Shown: positions 7,987 to 17,712, counted from the first letter of the stretch. The stretch is 64,000 nucleotides of DNA from Nostoc sp. ATCC 43529 (GCA_003326205.1 LWTK01000046.1:186001-250000), one strand, 5' to 3'. Notes: generated by a model from the sequence alone, not told the origin. Program-made: numbers and translations.

Positions 7987-9933
7987 TCAACTTGTCTGAT
8001 TCGCTGAATGCTTATATAACCGAAATCTAAATACTTTATCTTGGTCTCTGGTTTCTAATTTTTCTCCTTGAGGAAATCTATCTTTCACAGTAGTTACTAA
8101 TTTATAATCACCTATCAAACTTCGTAACCCTGTATGTAACTCTTTTGGACTTAATTGATTGAAAGCACCATAAAAATTTGGTGAACCATCATAAAGATCT
8201 GGAATATAAAAACCACCTTTACCTGTATCAACAATCCATTTTGGTGGGTTCGCTTTTAGAATAGAAACTGCCTCGCGTGCAGTTTTTAAAGTCAGAGCGT
8301 CTGAGTTTGTGATATCAATACGTGTTGGATTTTGGCAATTTAGCAGAGTATAGAGAACTGATGCAGAGCCATATATAAAACAAGAATCCCCAGGGTTAAT
8401 ATTTTGTTGTAGCATCGACAAAGCTTGTGCTTTCTCTTTTGTGACCTTCACAAATTTTGTCATCGGGTGTTCTAAAGGATAACGAGTATTCTGATAAAAA
8501 CTAGGAATGTAAGACTTTGCTTCTACGCCAATGGAGTCACGAACCACATATACAGAAAATACACTTGCTGTAATAAATAAAAATGTTAATGCCAAGCCTT
8601 TTTTCCAGTTAGTGGAAATTTTAGTTGACATAATTATAGTCAGCATTGCTGAGAAAATTAAAACATCGTTATCTGTATATGGTCTACCAGGCCAGGACAT
8701 CTGCATAGCCCAAGTTGTCCCTAGCGTGAGAGCTATCAGTAATGGAAAAATTGGATATGGCAATCCGAAAAACTGTTTACTCTTCTCAGGAAAAATACAA
8801 CTAGCAACCAAAGCTAGACTAAAGAATGTTCTTGGTATATCATAATAAATTATCTTATTATCGCCTAAAATTCTATTTCCCAAAAACGCACCAACAAGTA
8901 GCAAAATTATAAATACTATTGTAGTAATTAAGTGATATCTATTCAATAATCTAATTCGTCTATTTCCTTCTTCATTCGATGTTCTGTGATCTGGTGTTGC
9001 TGTCAATTCATTGGAATTAAACTTTTGACTAAATACTAATTTTTCTGGGTTTTTAATTATCAGAAAAGCTACTACACATAAGACTAATGGAAAAACCAGA
9101 TAGAAAAAAATTCCTGCTATAGAAGAATTACGGTAAATTGCTCCACCTGATAAAGCATCGATTAAACTAAAAAAAGTACTGATATCTTTTTTTTCAGAAG
9201 CACCAATAAAAAGATGATAAAATGCCTGTGATAAGCTGTTATTCGATAATAAAGCTCCGACTATTAATCCTAATCCTAAAACAATGCCAATTAAAAATGG
9301 AGCTAAAACAGACAGCAAGTATTTTTCTAAATTTCTCGAAATATAGATTAAAAGAACTGCTAACGTAACTACTATACAGATAGTTCCGTTACTTTGGCGA
9401 GCCGCCATTACTAAAGCTAGAAAAAATCCAGCTGTAGTTAAATATATAAATGAAGCTTTTTCGGTTATATTGTTCAGACCAATAATGATTAAGAAACTAG
9501 TAATCGATAAAAACAAAGTTACATAATTATCATTTCCTCCTCGATAAAGTACAGGATGTATGAATAACCATCCACTACAAAGAGAGAAAGATATGAGCCT
9601 TGAAGTAAATTGCCTACAAGATAAATAAAAGAAAAATAGTGTGGTAATCTTGACCAACAATCTAGCGACTAAACTACTTAGGTAATTTTCTCCTAATATT
9701 CTCTGAAAAAAGGCATCGATCGCAATACCGATAAATCCAGTTTGGTAATCAAAATCTCTGTAGGGAAAATCGCCATGCAAAATTCTATTACCAAAATGAA
9801 ATATTTGACTTGTATCTGACCAGTTCATTCCATGAAGCGACAGAGGGAATGAAATGAATATAATAACGATTAAAAGCAGGAATATAGTAGAAGTTTCTCG
9901 GACTAGATTGGATTTTTGAATTTGAATATTCAT
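7987..9933 (-). CDS. Polytopic membrane protein, GT-C/ArnT-like glycosyltransferase candidate
   Basis: A 648-residue membrane protein with an N-terminal membrane segment (about residues 16-34), a loop with GNRILHGDFPYRDFDYQTGF, then about ten further hydrophobic helices. A soluble C-terminal domain of about 170 residues ends it. The acidic residues in the first extracytoplasmic loop (YRDFDYQTG) and the overall plan resemble GT-C enzymes (GT39/PMT/ArnT), which move sugars from polyprenyl-phosphate donors. The catalytic assignment is inferred from topology only. The gene lies 79 bp downstream of a GT2 polyprenyl-phosphate glycosyltransferase on the same strand, which would supply the lipid-linked sugar. 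Together they suggest cell-envelope glycan or glycolipid decoration. Confidence 0.7.
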   Translation of the reverse strand: MNIQIQKSNLVRETSTIFLLLIVIIFISFPLSLHGMNWSDTSQIFHFGNRILHGDFPYRDFDYQTGFIGIAIDAFFQRILGENYLSSLVARLLVKITTLFFFYLSCRQFTSRLISFSLCSGWLFIHPVLYRGGNDNYVTLFLSITSFLIIIGLNNITEKASFIYLTTAGFFLALVMAARQSNGTICIVVTLAVLLIYISRNLEKYLLSVLAPFLIGIVLGLGLIVGALLSNNSLSQAFYHLFIGASEKKDISTFFSLIDALSGGAIYRNSSIAGIFFYLVFPLVLCVVAFLIIKNPEKLVFSQKFNSNELTATPDHRTSNEEGNRRIRLLNRYHLITTIVFIILLLVGAFLGNRILGDNKIIYYDIPRTFFSLALVASCIFPEKSKQFFGLPYPIFPLLIALTLGTTWAMQMSWPGRPYTDNDVLIFSAMLTIIMSTKISTNWKKGLALTFLFITASVFSVYVVRDSIGVEAKSYIPSFYQNTRYPLEHPMTKFVKVTKEKAQALSMLQQNINPGDSCFIYGSASVLYTLLNCQNPTRIDITNSDALTLKTAREAVSILKANPPKWIVDTGKGGFYIPDLYDGSPNFYGAFNQLSPKELHTGLRSLIGDYKLVTTVKDRFPQGEKLETRDQDKVFRFRLYKHSANQTS

Positions 9934-10012
9934 TTTTTGACCTCAAATTAAATTACAAAGAGGATTTTTAAGTATTAAATAATGATAATTATCGAACATC
10001 CTCTCAATTCAA

Positions 10013-10999
10013 TTATGGACGATAAGAAAGAGATTTATGATTGACAGATTCAGGTATGAAGCCATAACAATCTCGAACCAAATAAAGTGGTCGTCCTTTT
10101 ACTTCATCATAGACGCGTCCCAGATATTCACCTATCATCCCCAGGCTTAGTAGTTGAACTCCCCCTAAAAAAAGTACTGCTACCATTAAAGAAGCATAAC
10201 CAGGAATATCAATCCCAAATAGCAAAGTTCTGATTATTAAAAAACTGGCGTAGGAAAATGAAATTAAGGATATGGTAAGACCAAGGTAGCTCCAAACTTT
10301 TAAGGGAATTAAACTAAATGCGGCAATTCCATCAATAGCAAAATTCCAAAGTTTCCAATAATTCCACTTAGTAGTGCCTTGATAACGTTGAGAGCGATCG
10401 TATAGTATTGAAGTCTGCTGAAAACCAACCCAAGCAAACAAACCCTTCATGAAACGATTGCGTTCTGGCATTTGTTTTAGAGCATTGACTACACGTCGAT
10501 CTAATAAACGAAAATCCCCAGTATTTGGGGGAATTGGAGTATGACTCAACTTACCTATAGTTTGATAAAAAGCACTAGCAGTAAAACGCTTAATCCAACT
10601 TTCTCCTTCACGCGTTCGACGAGTTGCATAAACTACATCATAACCTTCACGCCATTTAGCAATTAGGTGTTCAATTAATTCGGGTGGGTCTTGAAGATCC
10701 GCATCAATTGGAACTACTGCTGCACCGGTTGTATAATCAATACCAGCTGTGAGAGCAATTTCTTTGCCAAAGTTACGGGATAAGTTAACAACCTTAATTG
10801 CAGGGTTCCGGTAATGATACTCAACCAAATATTTGAGGGTATTATCTTTACTACCGTCGTTCACACAAACAATTTCATATTTCATGTTTAAACGAACTAA
10901 TACTGAGACTAATCGTTCAAACAGGTAGTCTATATTAGGTTCCTCATTATACATAGGAACTACTACAGAAAGCTCTACACTATCATTGTTTAAAAGCAT
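10013..10999 (-). CDS. GT2 glycosyltransferase, GtrB/ArnC/DPM1-like (polyprenyl-phosphate glycosyltransferase)
   Basis: Transfers a sugar from a nucleotide sugar to polyprenyl phosphate at the cytoplasmic face. Residues about 9-175 are the GT-A fold: LSVVVPMYNEEPNI, the donor-binding ...VNDGSKD, and the metal-binding DADLQDPPE. Two C-terminal membrane helices (about 230-255 and 265-290) are typical of GtrB/ArnC proteins. The length of 328 fits. It lies directly upstream of the GT-C-like gene with the same orientation, so the two probably form one transcript. Confidence 0.9.
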   Translation of the reverse strand: MLLNNDSVELSVVVPMYNEEPNIDYLFERLVSVLVRLNMKYEIVCVNDGSKDNTLKYLVEYHYRNPAIKVVNLSRNFGKEIALTAGIDYTTGAAVVPIDADLQDPPELIEHLIAKWREGYDVVYATRRTREGESWIKRFTASAFYQTIGKLSHTPIPPNTGDFRLLDRRVVNALKQMPERNRFMKGLFAWVGFQQTSILYDRSQRYQGTTKWNYWKLWNFAIDGIAAFSLIPLKVWSYLGLTISLISFSYASFLIIRTLLFGIDIPGYASLMVAVLFLGGVQLLSLGMIGEYLGRVYDEVKGRPLYLVRDCYGFIPESVNHKSLSYRP

Positions 11000-11076
11000 C
11001 TATAAAACCTCATATTGGCTTGACACTACAAGAAACAGACATAAAATTAATTTTTATCTAATGATAAAAATATGAC

Positions 11077-11787
11077 TCAGTTATCTTGAGCATCTGTTTC
11101 ATTTTTTGATGATTTCACAACCTCTACGCTCTTTGAGGGAAACGTGCGCCGACGGCGATACCATGTTGCTCCTGCCACTAGGACTCCAGTGAGTGACAGA
11201 GCTAATATCATTGGCAAAAAATCTCCTGTGCTTAAAGCTTTTAAACCGTAACTACCTAATAATACAAAAGGCAAAACTCCAGGAACTGTGCCCAAGCTTG
11301 TACCGATAACGTAATCTTTAAAGCTCACTGAAGTTAAACCAGCAGTAAAGTTTACTAACCCATAGGGCATAACTGCTACTAAGCGAATAGCAAACATATA
11401 AAATAATCCTGCTCGACGCACTTCAGCGTCCATTGCTTGCCATTTTCCTGCTAATCTTTTGGCTACTGCTTCACGTCCAATAGTGCGGGTAAAAGCAAAA
11501 GAAACAATTGCAGCAATAATCGCTGCTAAACTAGTCCAAATAGTTCCTAATACTGGGCCAAAAATTGCACCACCAGTCAAATTAAGTGCCGTTGAAGGCA
11601 GAATCAGTACAGTTGCAACAACATACACAAGAATATACATGATTGGTGCCCAGATGCCGGCAGACTTCAGCCAAGCTTGAATTTGTACTGGATTAATGCC
11701 GCCTAGTAGATACATCACTAAGCCTGTGGCGATGATGCAGACAGCTGCAATGACGAAAATACTGGTTTTAAGATTTACCATGTCCAA
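11077..11787 (-). CDS. TVP38/TMEM64 family (DedA-like, VTT domain) membrane protein
   Basis: A 236-residue membrane protein with about six hydrophobic segments. The VTT-domain marks are VYVVATVLILPSTALNLTGGAIFGPVLGT (re-entrant loop, residues about 54-82), FAFTRTIGREAVAKRL, and RLVAVMPYGLVNFTAGLTSVSFKDYVIGTSLG. The family is linked to lipid scrambling or polyprenyl-phosphate transport and membrane homeostasis. The tail of about 30 residues is charged and cytosolic. It lies upstream of the two glycosyltransferase genes with a 77-bp gap, so co-transcription is possible. Confidence 0.9.
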   Translation of the reverse strand: MDMVNLKTSIFVIAAVCIIATGLVMYLLGGINPVQIQAWLKSAGIWAPIMYILVYVVATVLILPSTALNLTGGAIFGPVLGTIWTSLAAIIAAIVSFAFTRTIGREAVAKRLAGKWQAMDAEVRRAGLFYMFAIRLVAVMPYGLVNFTAGLTSVSFKDYVIGTSLGTVPGVLPFVLLGSYGLKALSTGDFLPMILALSLTGVLVAGATWYRRRRTFPSKSVEVVKSSKNETDAQDN

Positions 11788-12067
11788 GCTTCAGAACTAA
11801 AACAATTCATTGAGGAGACTAGCTTTGATACGTCATAAACAATTAATGCGGTAATAAGTGTACTGTACCATCATTTCCACCTAGTATTACAATAAAGTTC
11901 TTCTAAAGTGTACATATCGATTGCCTATCTTATGTACACAACAAGTTCAAAGGGTGATAATTATAAGCCAGTTATATTGAAGGGAGAAGTCAAAAGCTGC
12001 TTACAATGGTAATTCCACTCATTGTAATTTGAGATTGAAATTATATCCACTTACGTATTAGATAAAT

Positions 12068-12481
12068 ATGATTTTTGTGTGTATTGATGCATTTGTTACT
12101 ATAGCATCGGTGAATTATGAAAATTTAGTCAATTTCTACACAAAATTCCTCAACCAAAAGGCAGAGATTTCGATCCCGAATGTATATGCTGAGTTTCATT
12201 TGCCTAGTATGCGATTGGGTATTTTTAAACCAAAAGACACCAATGAATCGGAATTTGAAGTGATGTCTTTTGACTCGCGGCTTGGTGTCTACGGCAAAAG
12301 TAAGATAAGTTTATGTTTAGAGGTGAGTAATTTGGAAGATGCGATCGCCCACTTAACCACTTTGGGCTATCCCCCACCAGGTAAGATTTCCATTGCTTCT
12401 CACGGCAGAGAAATTTATGCTTATGACCCTGATGGTAATCGTTTGATTTTACATGAAGCCAAAGGGAGTGTTGACTGCTGA
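12068..12481 (+). CDS. VOC-family (glyoxalase/bleomycin resistance-like) protein
   Basis: A 137-residue single VOC module: strand-helix-strand start (VTIASVNYENLVNFYTKFL), then EVSNLEDAIAHLTTLG, and the terminal metal-site strand YDPDGNRLILHEA. Such proteins act as dioxygenases, isomerases or binding proteins; the substrate cannot be told from sequence. The metal-ligand pattern is incomplete by eye. The first Met (MIFVCIDAFVTIAS) gives a slightly long N-terminus. The gene is followed by three TTAGGAG heptamers and then ylqF. Confidence 0.8.
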   Translation: MIFVCIDAFVTIASVNYENLVNFYTKFLNQKAEISIPNVYAEFHLPSMRLGIFKPKDTNESEFEVMSFDSRLGVYGKSKISLCLEVSNLEDAIAHLTTLGYPPPGKISIASHGREIYAYDPDGNRLILHEAKGSVDC

Positions 12482-12540
12482 GTTAGGAGTTAGGAGTTAG
12501 GAGTTATTCCCCCTTGTCCCCCTCATCTCCCCACTCCCTT
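12480..12540. repeat. Short heptamer array (TTAGGAG) plus pyrimidine tract
   Basis: Three to four tandem GTTAGGA heptamers followed by a pyrimidine-rich tract (CCCCTTGTCCCCCTCATCTC). It is the same repeat type as the long arrays at 20968-21265 and 41567-41712. Confidence 0.7.
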
Positions 12541-12580
12541 TGATTGAAAATAATTAGTAATTGATAGTTAATCAAAAATT

Positions 12581-13462
12581 ATGGCCATAACTCAAAACTA
12601 TAAATTAAACCTGATTCAATGGTATCCAGGTCACATTGCCAAAGCTGAGAAGAATCTAAAAGAACAGCTAAAACGTGTAGATGTGGTGTTCGAGGTACGA
12701 GATGCCCGGATTCCTTTAGCGACTCACCATCCTCAAATAGCTGAGTGGGTGGAGGGCAAGACACGGGTGTTGATACTCAACCGAGTAGATATGATTACGC
12801 CACAGATGCGATCGCAGTGGGTAGATTGGTTTAAACGTCAAGGAGAAACCCCTTATTTTACCAACGCTCAACATGGCAAAGGTATAGCAGAAGTGGCACG
12901 GGCAGCCCAAGCTGCTGGAGTAGAACTGAATAAAAGAAGAAGCGATCGCGGTATGTTACCCCGTCCAGTGCGAGCTGTGGTGATTGGTTTTCCCAATGTC
13001 GGTAAATCAGCTTTGATTAACCGTCTGTTAGGACGGCGAGTAGTAGAAAGTGCAGCTCGTCCTGGGGTAACTCGCCAACTGCGGTGGGTGCGAATTTCGG
13101 AACATTTGGAATTGCTTGATGCTCCTGGTGTCATCCCCGTTAGATTAGAAGACCAAGACGCAGCATTGAAATTAGCAATTTGTGATGATATCGGTGAGGC
13201 ATCTTACGATAATCAGCTAGTAGCAGCAGCGTTAGTAGATTTACTGAACTATTTAGAAGCTGTAGCCACAGATTTATTACCAAAAAAACCGCTAGAGTCC
13301 CGCTACCAACTCGACTCTATATCTGAAACCGGAGAAGCATATTTGCACGCCTTAGCAGAGCATCGTTACAAAGGTGATGTCGAACGAGCTGCAAGGCAAC
13401 TTTTAACAGATTTTCGCAAGGGATTACTTGGTGAAATAGCTTTAGAAATACCACCAAATTGA
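12581..13462 (+). CDS. ylqF: Ribosome biogenesis GTPase YlqF/RbgA
   Basis: A circularly permuted GTPase for large-subunit assembly. The start MAITQNYKLNLIQWYPGHIAKAEKNLKEQL is diagnostic (WYPGHMxKA). The permuted G-motif order is visible: G4 (LILNRVDMI, about residue 65) comes before G1 (GFPNVGKSALINRLLG, about residues 132-147) and G3 (LLDAPGVIP, about 175-183). The C-terminal helical domain is present and the length of 293 is normal. A GCGATCGC site lies inside the gene. Confidence 0.95.
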   Translation: MAITQNYKLNLIQWYPGHIAKAEKNLKEQLKRVDVVFEVRDARIPLATHHPQIAEWVEGKTRVLILNRVDMITPQMRSQWVDWFKRQGETPYFTNAQHGKGIAEVARAAQAAGVELNKRRSDRGMLPRPVRAVVIGFPNVGKSALINRLLGRRVVESAARPGVTRQLRWVRISEHLELLDAPGVIPVRLEDQDAALKLAICDDIGEASYDNQLVAAALVDLLNYLEAVATDLLPKKPLESRYQLDSISETGEAYLHALAEHRYKGDVERAARQLLTDFRKGLLGEIALEIPPN

Positions 13463-13473
13463 AAAAGAATTCA

Positions 13474-14073
13474 TCATTTAGCAATAGACTCCACCAATTG
13501 ATTCTTAGCTTTGGTGGGGCGTCTCCTGTTCCTTCCTTGAGTTCTAACTTCTGGATTCTTCTTCTTTTGGAAGTCGTTTAAAGGTAAGACTTCAAACAAA
13601 GCGCAAATTTTGACAATAGAACGAGGGTGGTTTTGCCAAGCTTTAGGGAGAATGGCTTGAGCAGTTACAGCATCTGACCAACTTAACAATCCATATCGAT
13701 TTACCTTTTGGATTAAAGGTTTTAATACTCCTGTCCAAGGTCGATAGTTCCACAAAGATGATTTGTCCTCAATATCCAATAAATCGTATCCTAGTAGCTT
13801 TAATCTCGGATGATTTTCTGGAATCTGGTGTTTGCTAGCATCTGCAAACAATAGATAATATTGTTGTCTAGATTCCGGAATTGGAAGCCAATCGAGCAAG
13901 TCCCAAACTTCCTCTAATGAATCTAGACGAAAGTTGTACGAATAACTAAAGTGTGGATTGCACCAGGAATCAATACTCCGAATTTCATAACTAGCAGGCA
14001 AACCAAGATTGTTTGTATAGTCTCTATATTCGTAGTCATTAAAAGGCTTAATTACTCTCGTACTTAACCACAT
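13474..14073 (-). CDS. Hypothetical protein, no family recognised
   Basis: A 199-residue soluble protein without signal or membrane segments. It is rich in aromatic residues in the first half (WLSTRVIKPFNDYEYRDY, YNFRLDSLEEVWDLLDWLP) and ends in a basic stretch (RTQGRNRRRPTKAKNQ). It is convergent with ylqF, with an 11-bp gap between the stop codons. The composition is protein-like and it contains no repeat-derived segments, so I take it as a real gene. No function is offered. Confidence 0.6.
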   Translation of the reverse strand: MWLSTRVIKPFNDYEYRDYTNNLGLPASYEIRSIDSWCNPHFSYSYNFRLDSLEEVWDLLDWLPIPESRQQYYLLFADASKHQIPENHPRLKLLGYDLLDIEDKSSLWNYRPWTGVLKPLIQKVNRYGLLSWSDAVTAQAILPKAWQNHPRSIVKICALFEVLPLNDFQKKKNPEVRTQGRNRRRPTKAKNQLVESIAK

Positions 14074-15212
14074 TTTTTTTACTTTAGCAAATATAAAAAA
14101 TTGAATTTTTAATCAATTATTTCTGGTAACTTAACTTTAAGTAAGGGGGATCTAAAATTTTAGATACCTCAACCAAGACTTTCAAAAAATACTCTAACAA
14201 TTGAAGAAGGCAGCTATGCTGAGGGCAGAGGGCAGAAGGTTTTGTAAGATCGGGGATTCAGACCCCTCCTAAACAAGAGCCACCTTTCTTGAAATTTGGT
14301 GTTCTTGTCTTAAACCCTTACTCCCTACGGTCGTGGCAGAGAGCAGGAGTCAGAATTTCATAAAAGCCTTCTGCCTCCTGCCCTCTGCCTTTCCCGATAA
14401 ATTTGTTTATGAATTTGCTACCCATATCACATACACGACTAGTATTCGATTGTTGAAAACATATGTAGAAAAGCTACTACAGTACGCCGGAAATAAACAG
14501 ACCATTCTAAATGGTGCAAAAGCCGAAAATAGAATTATTTTGACTTTTGACTTGTGACTTCCGCGCAGCAGTACTAGTCCGAGTCGTATGGGCGAGTTCC
14601 CTGCTTAAGCCTAGACACCCAGAGGGCAGCAGCTTCTCCCAAAGTACTGGCGTTGCATTAGCGACAGAATAACGCACCATTCTTAACGATTTAGTACGTT
14701 AATATTTCGCGTAACGCACCCTACAAATACTTAATTTTTGAACAAAATTAAACGGGATTCTTATATCAACATACAGCTTATTAACAGCATAATAAATTTA
14801 TTTAGCAAAAGATCCTACTTTTCTCACTTTTCCCACTAAATATTACCGATATTCCAAGTTTTCAAGGCAATGTCCTGAAGATTTGTTTTAAAAGGAACTC
14901 AGTATATTCTCAACAGAGATTTTACTGCTCAGACGCTTGGAAATCTCCATTTCTTCGTAATTAAATAAGAATAGTATATGCGCTAAGTTTTATTCTGGTT
15001 TATGAAGAATTTATCAAGGTATGATGAATAAGCTGCCAAGAGCATTTAATTTACACATCTTTTTGTGTTGGCTGTTGACAGTTAACCGTAAGTGGTCAAT
15101 AGCATGAGCAATGGTGTAACTTAAAATCCTAATAGCTTAGTTCTAAGAAAATTCTAAATTTATGACATAGACAAGGTAGCGATCGCCAGTTTACCAACAG
15201 CTAAAAACGGGA
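14074..15212. other. Long gene-poor region with repeats and a toxin-gene remnant
   Basis: No intact gene. It contains a short GGGATTC...CCC palindromic repeat near 14250-14275, copies of 'GGGCAGAGGGCAGA', a DUF5615-like remnant (14333-14557) and a pair of AACGCACC motifs (14670-14735) of the type found at Nostoc dispersed repeats. The rest is AT-rich. Confidence 0.5.
14333..14557 (+). pseudogene. Possible remnant of a DUF5615 (PIN-like) gene
   Basis: The last 30 or so codons read LLQYAGNKQTILNGAKAENRIILTFDL and stop. This resembles the middle of DUF5615 PIN-like proteins, where ...A..ENRIILTFDLDFG carries acidic active-site residues; here the frame ends just before the expected DFG. The upstream half is repeat-derived and not homologous by eye. 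No intact start or partner antitoxin was found. The call rests on one short motif. Confidence 0.4.
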
Positions 15213-15421
15213 TTTAGTCCATTGGTGTCAACTTAAGGTAAAACCCGCTTTGCGACAAGGTTTTGCCCTCACCCCCAGCCCCTCTCCCTTTGGGAGAGGG
15301 GAGGCAGAGATTTAATTCCCCTTCTCCTGTGGGAGAAGGGGTTAGGGGATGAGGGCGTGAGGGATTTGCAAAACGCCTGTCCCATATAGCTTTAGGCTTA
15401 AGTTGACACCGATGGATTTAG
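15213..15421. mobile_element. 199-bp MITE with terminal inverted repeats and TTTAG target duplication
   Basis: The element spans 15218-15416. Its left end TCCATTGGTGTCAACTTAAG and the complement of its right end TCCATCGGTGTCAACTTAAG differ at one position. It is flanked directly by TTTAG at 15213-15217 and 15417-15421. The interior has two strong hairpins, CCCTCTCCC/GGGAGAGGG and CCCCTTCTCC/GGAGAAGGGG. There is no coding capacity, so it must have been moved by a transposase encoded elsewhere. It lies about 200 bp upstream of the FHA-GAF-cyclase gene. Confidence 0.85.
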
Positions 15422-15623
15422 TCAGACTTTAACAGGGTTATAGCTGAAGTTGAAACTAATTTACAGCTATCCTCTCCTCCTTGGCTTTATTGTAATATCC
15501 GATACACGCAGTTGTCGGAATGCAATTAACAGTGTCATAAAGAAAAGGTGAAGAGTTAACCTGTAGGGTATAACTTACCCAAGAGTTGCCTGCACCTATA
15601 GCTTCAATGGATCTATCACACTC

Positions 15624-17270
15624 ATGACTGAACTCACCCTACGCCTACAAGAGGGAGATACCGAGACAACGATCGCAGTTGACCAAGATGTATTTACAAT
15701 TGGTCGTTTGCCAGAATGTAACTTGTACTTACCTTTTGCTGGAGTATCCCGCAACCATGCGCGTATTTTAAAAACGGCTGAAGGTATGTGGACTATTGAA
15801 GATCTGGGCAGCAAAAACGGCACGCAAGTAAATAAATATCTTGTAAACTGTCCCCAACAGTTACATCACGGCGATGTGGTTTGGTTGGGTAATGTTAGCC
15901 TGGTAGTATTGCTCACAAATCCGGTTTCAGAATCGACATTCACGCCAGAGTATGCGTCAACTTCGGAAACTAATGAGCAAAGAACAATTCTTCACAACGT
16001 CGAACAACTACAACAGCAATGGATTGCAGCTGATAGTAAAGATGGTAACATCAGCAATAAAGATAAAACCATTGCCCGTCTCAAAGACTTAGTTGATATC
16101 GCCAAAAATCTCTGTGCAGCCGCGTCCATAGAAGAGATTTTTTCCCAGGTGCAACAAGTTGTATTTCGTTACCTTGATAGTATCGATCGCTTGGCATTAT
16201 TAATTGATGTTAATGGCTGCGGGCACTTAGAATTAGTGAATGCTGCCACCAGAAATGTTTCCCAACAAAAACATCTGCCTGCCGATGGTAGTTGGATTAG
16301 TCGTAGCATCTGCCAAAAGGTATTTGAGGAAAAAGTCGTCATTCAAACCGGTGATACTCATCAGGACGAACGGTTTGCTAGCGAACAGAGTATTTTAGTC
16401 AAAGGCATTCGCAGTGCAATGGCAGTGCCTTTATGGGATGAAAATAAAGTTGTGGGCGTTCTCTATGCCGACGCCAATCTTTCTTCTTACCATTGGGCAA
16501 ATGAAGGCGAAGAAGAACTGAGCTTTTTTTCAGCTTTAGCAAATCTTGTGGCTTCTAGCGTCCAGCGTTGGCTACTGGCAGAGAAACTCAAAACTGAAGA
16601 AGTGATTCGTCACCGACTAGAACGGTATCATTCTCCAGCAGTGGTACAGCAATTGATATCTGTAGGCGCATCGCCAGATGGACGTTTAGCGCCATCAGAG
16701 AGCGAAATTAGTATTTTATTTGCAGATTTAGTCGGATTTACAGCAATTTCAGAGAGATTAACCCCAACTGCGATCGCGCAATTATTAAATAATTTATTTG
16801 AAGAAATGCTCAAAGAAATATTTACTTACGGCGGTACTTTAGATAAATATATTGGCGATTGTATCATGGCATTTTTTGGCGCTCCAGAACCGCAGCTAGA
16901 CCACGCCGATCGCGCCGTGGCTGCTGCTAAAGGAATGCTAAATCGTCTCGAACATCTCAATGCCAATAATTTTTGGCAAGAACCCCTACAATTACGCATT
17001 GCCATTAATAGTGGTAAAGCCGTCGTGGGAGATGTTGGTAGTTCCCAAAGGGTAGATTATACAGCCTTAGGCGCAACAATTAATCTTGCAGCCCGCATGG
17101 AAGGAGTTTGTCCTCCGAGTGAATGCGTCATTAGTGAGGCTACTTATGCAATGCTTTCACAACCTTCAGATTTCCAAGAAATGGGAGATTATCGCTTTAA
17201 AGGTATCGATAGATTAGTGAAAGTTTATCAAACAAAATTGCAGCCAGTATCAACAATTATTAGTCATTAG
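15624..17270 (+). CDS. FHA-GAF-class III nucleotide cyclase
   Basis: A 548-residue signalling enzyme. The FHA domain covers residues about 20-95 (FTIGRLPECNLYLPFAGVSRNHA, then DLGSKNGTQVN) and should bind a phosphothreonine protein. The GAF domain covers about 155-312 (ending MAVPLWDENKVVGVLYADANL). The cyclase domain covers about 350-535, with metal aspartates D368 (ILFADLVGFTAIS) and D412 (GDCIMAFFGAP) and the INSGKAVVGDVGS and INLAARMEG motifs. There are no membrane segments, so it is cytosolic. The FHA domain implies control by Ser/Thr kinases, two of which lie further on in this window. Product cAMP is likely from family precedent in Nostocales. Confidence 0.92.
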   Translation: MTELTLRLQEGDTETTIAVDQDVFTIGRLPECNLYLPFAGVSRNHARILKTAEGMWTIEDLGSKNGTQVNKYLVNCPQQLHHGDVVWLGNVSLVVLLTNPVSESTFTPEYASTSETNEQRTILHNVEQLQQQWIAADSKDGNISNKDKTIARLKDLVDIAKNLCAAASIEEIFSQVQQVVFRYLDSIDRLALLIDVNGCGHLELVNAATRNVSQQKHLPADGSWISRSICQKVFEEKVVIQTGDTHQDERFASEQSILVKGIRSAMAVPLWDENKVVGVLYADANLSSYHWANEGEEELSFFSALANLVASSVQRWLLAEKLKTEEVIRHRLERYHSPAVVQQLISVGASPDGRLAPSESEISILFADLVGFTAISERLTPTAIAQLLNNLFEEMLKEIFTYGGTLDKYIGDCIMAFFGAPEPQLDHADRAVAAAKGMLNRLEHLNANNFWQEPLQLRIAINSGKAVVGDVGSSQRVDYTALGATINLAARMEGVCPPSECVISEATYAMLSQPSDFQEMGDYRFKGIDRLVKVYQTKLQPVSTIISH

Positions 17271-17294
17271 ATATAGCAATCATATTTTAATAGG

Positions 17295-17399
17295 ACTTAC
17301 GCACACTCTACGATTCTTGGCTTTCTTCTCTTCGAGACGCTTCGCGAAGGCGTCTTAACGGTTCGATAAATTAAGCTTTTTACAAATTTTTGCGTAAGT
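17295..17399. mobile_element. MITE-like element with ACTTACGCA ends
   Basis: About 105 bp bounded by ACTTACGCA (17295-17303) and TGCGTAAGT (17391-17399), with an inner palindrome AGACGC-TTCGCGAA-GGCGTCT near 17335-17357. The left edge TAGGACTTACGCA resembles the right edge of the element at 7804-7958, which suggests the same family. Just past its right edge is ATGAAATTAGAGGTAGTGAT, a short frame resembling the tail of the pseudogene ending at 18501. Confidence 0.6.
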
Positions 17400-17712
17400 T
17401 ATATTGAATTATGAAATTAGAGGTAGTGATTGAGTATCGTGAACAATAAAATCTGGAATTTGACCGATGTTTAAGATGCTGGCCGTGTTAAAGACAGAAC
17501 AAATGCATAATTTAAAATCCAAAATTGATTGACATCTCCGATTATGGAAGTAATACTGAATAAAAATCAGTAATGATTTTGACAAAAAAATAATATCCGC
17601 CAAGAATGCGAATTTCTCATAGACATTAATTTTCGACATGAGCCTATGAGGAAACTATCTATTTGAGGTTTTTTATTCTACGAAATAATCTGAATCGAAA
17701 AACAATAAAGTT

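Noticed and set aside
17409-17639. 76-codon minus-strand open frame beside a MITE-like element
   Set aside because: Hydrophobic, low-complexity reading of AT-rich DNA with no homology; the plus strand there carries a remnant of a tail-like sequence instead.
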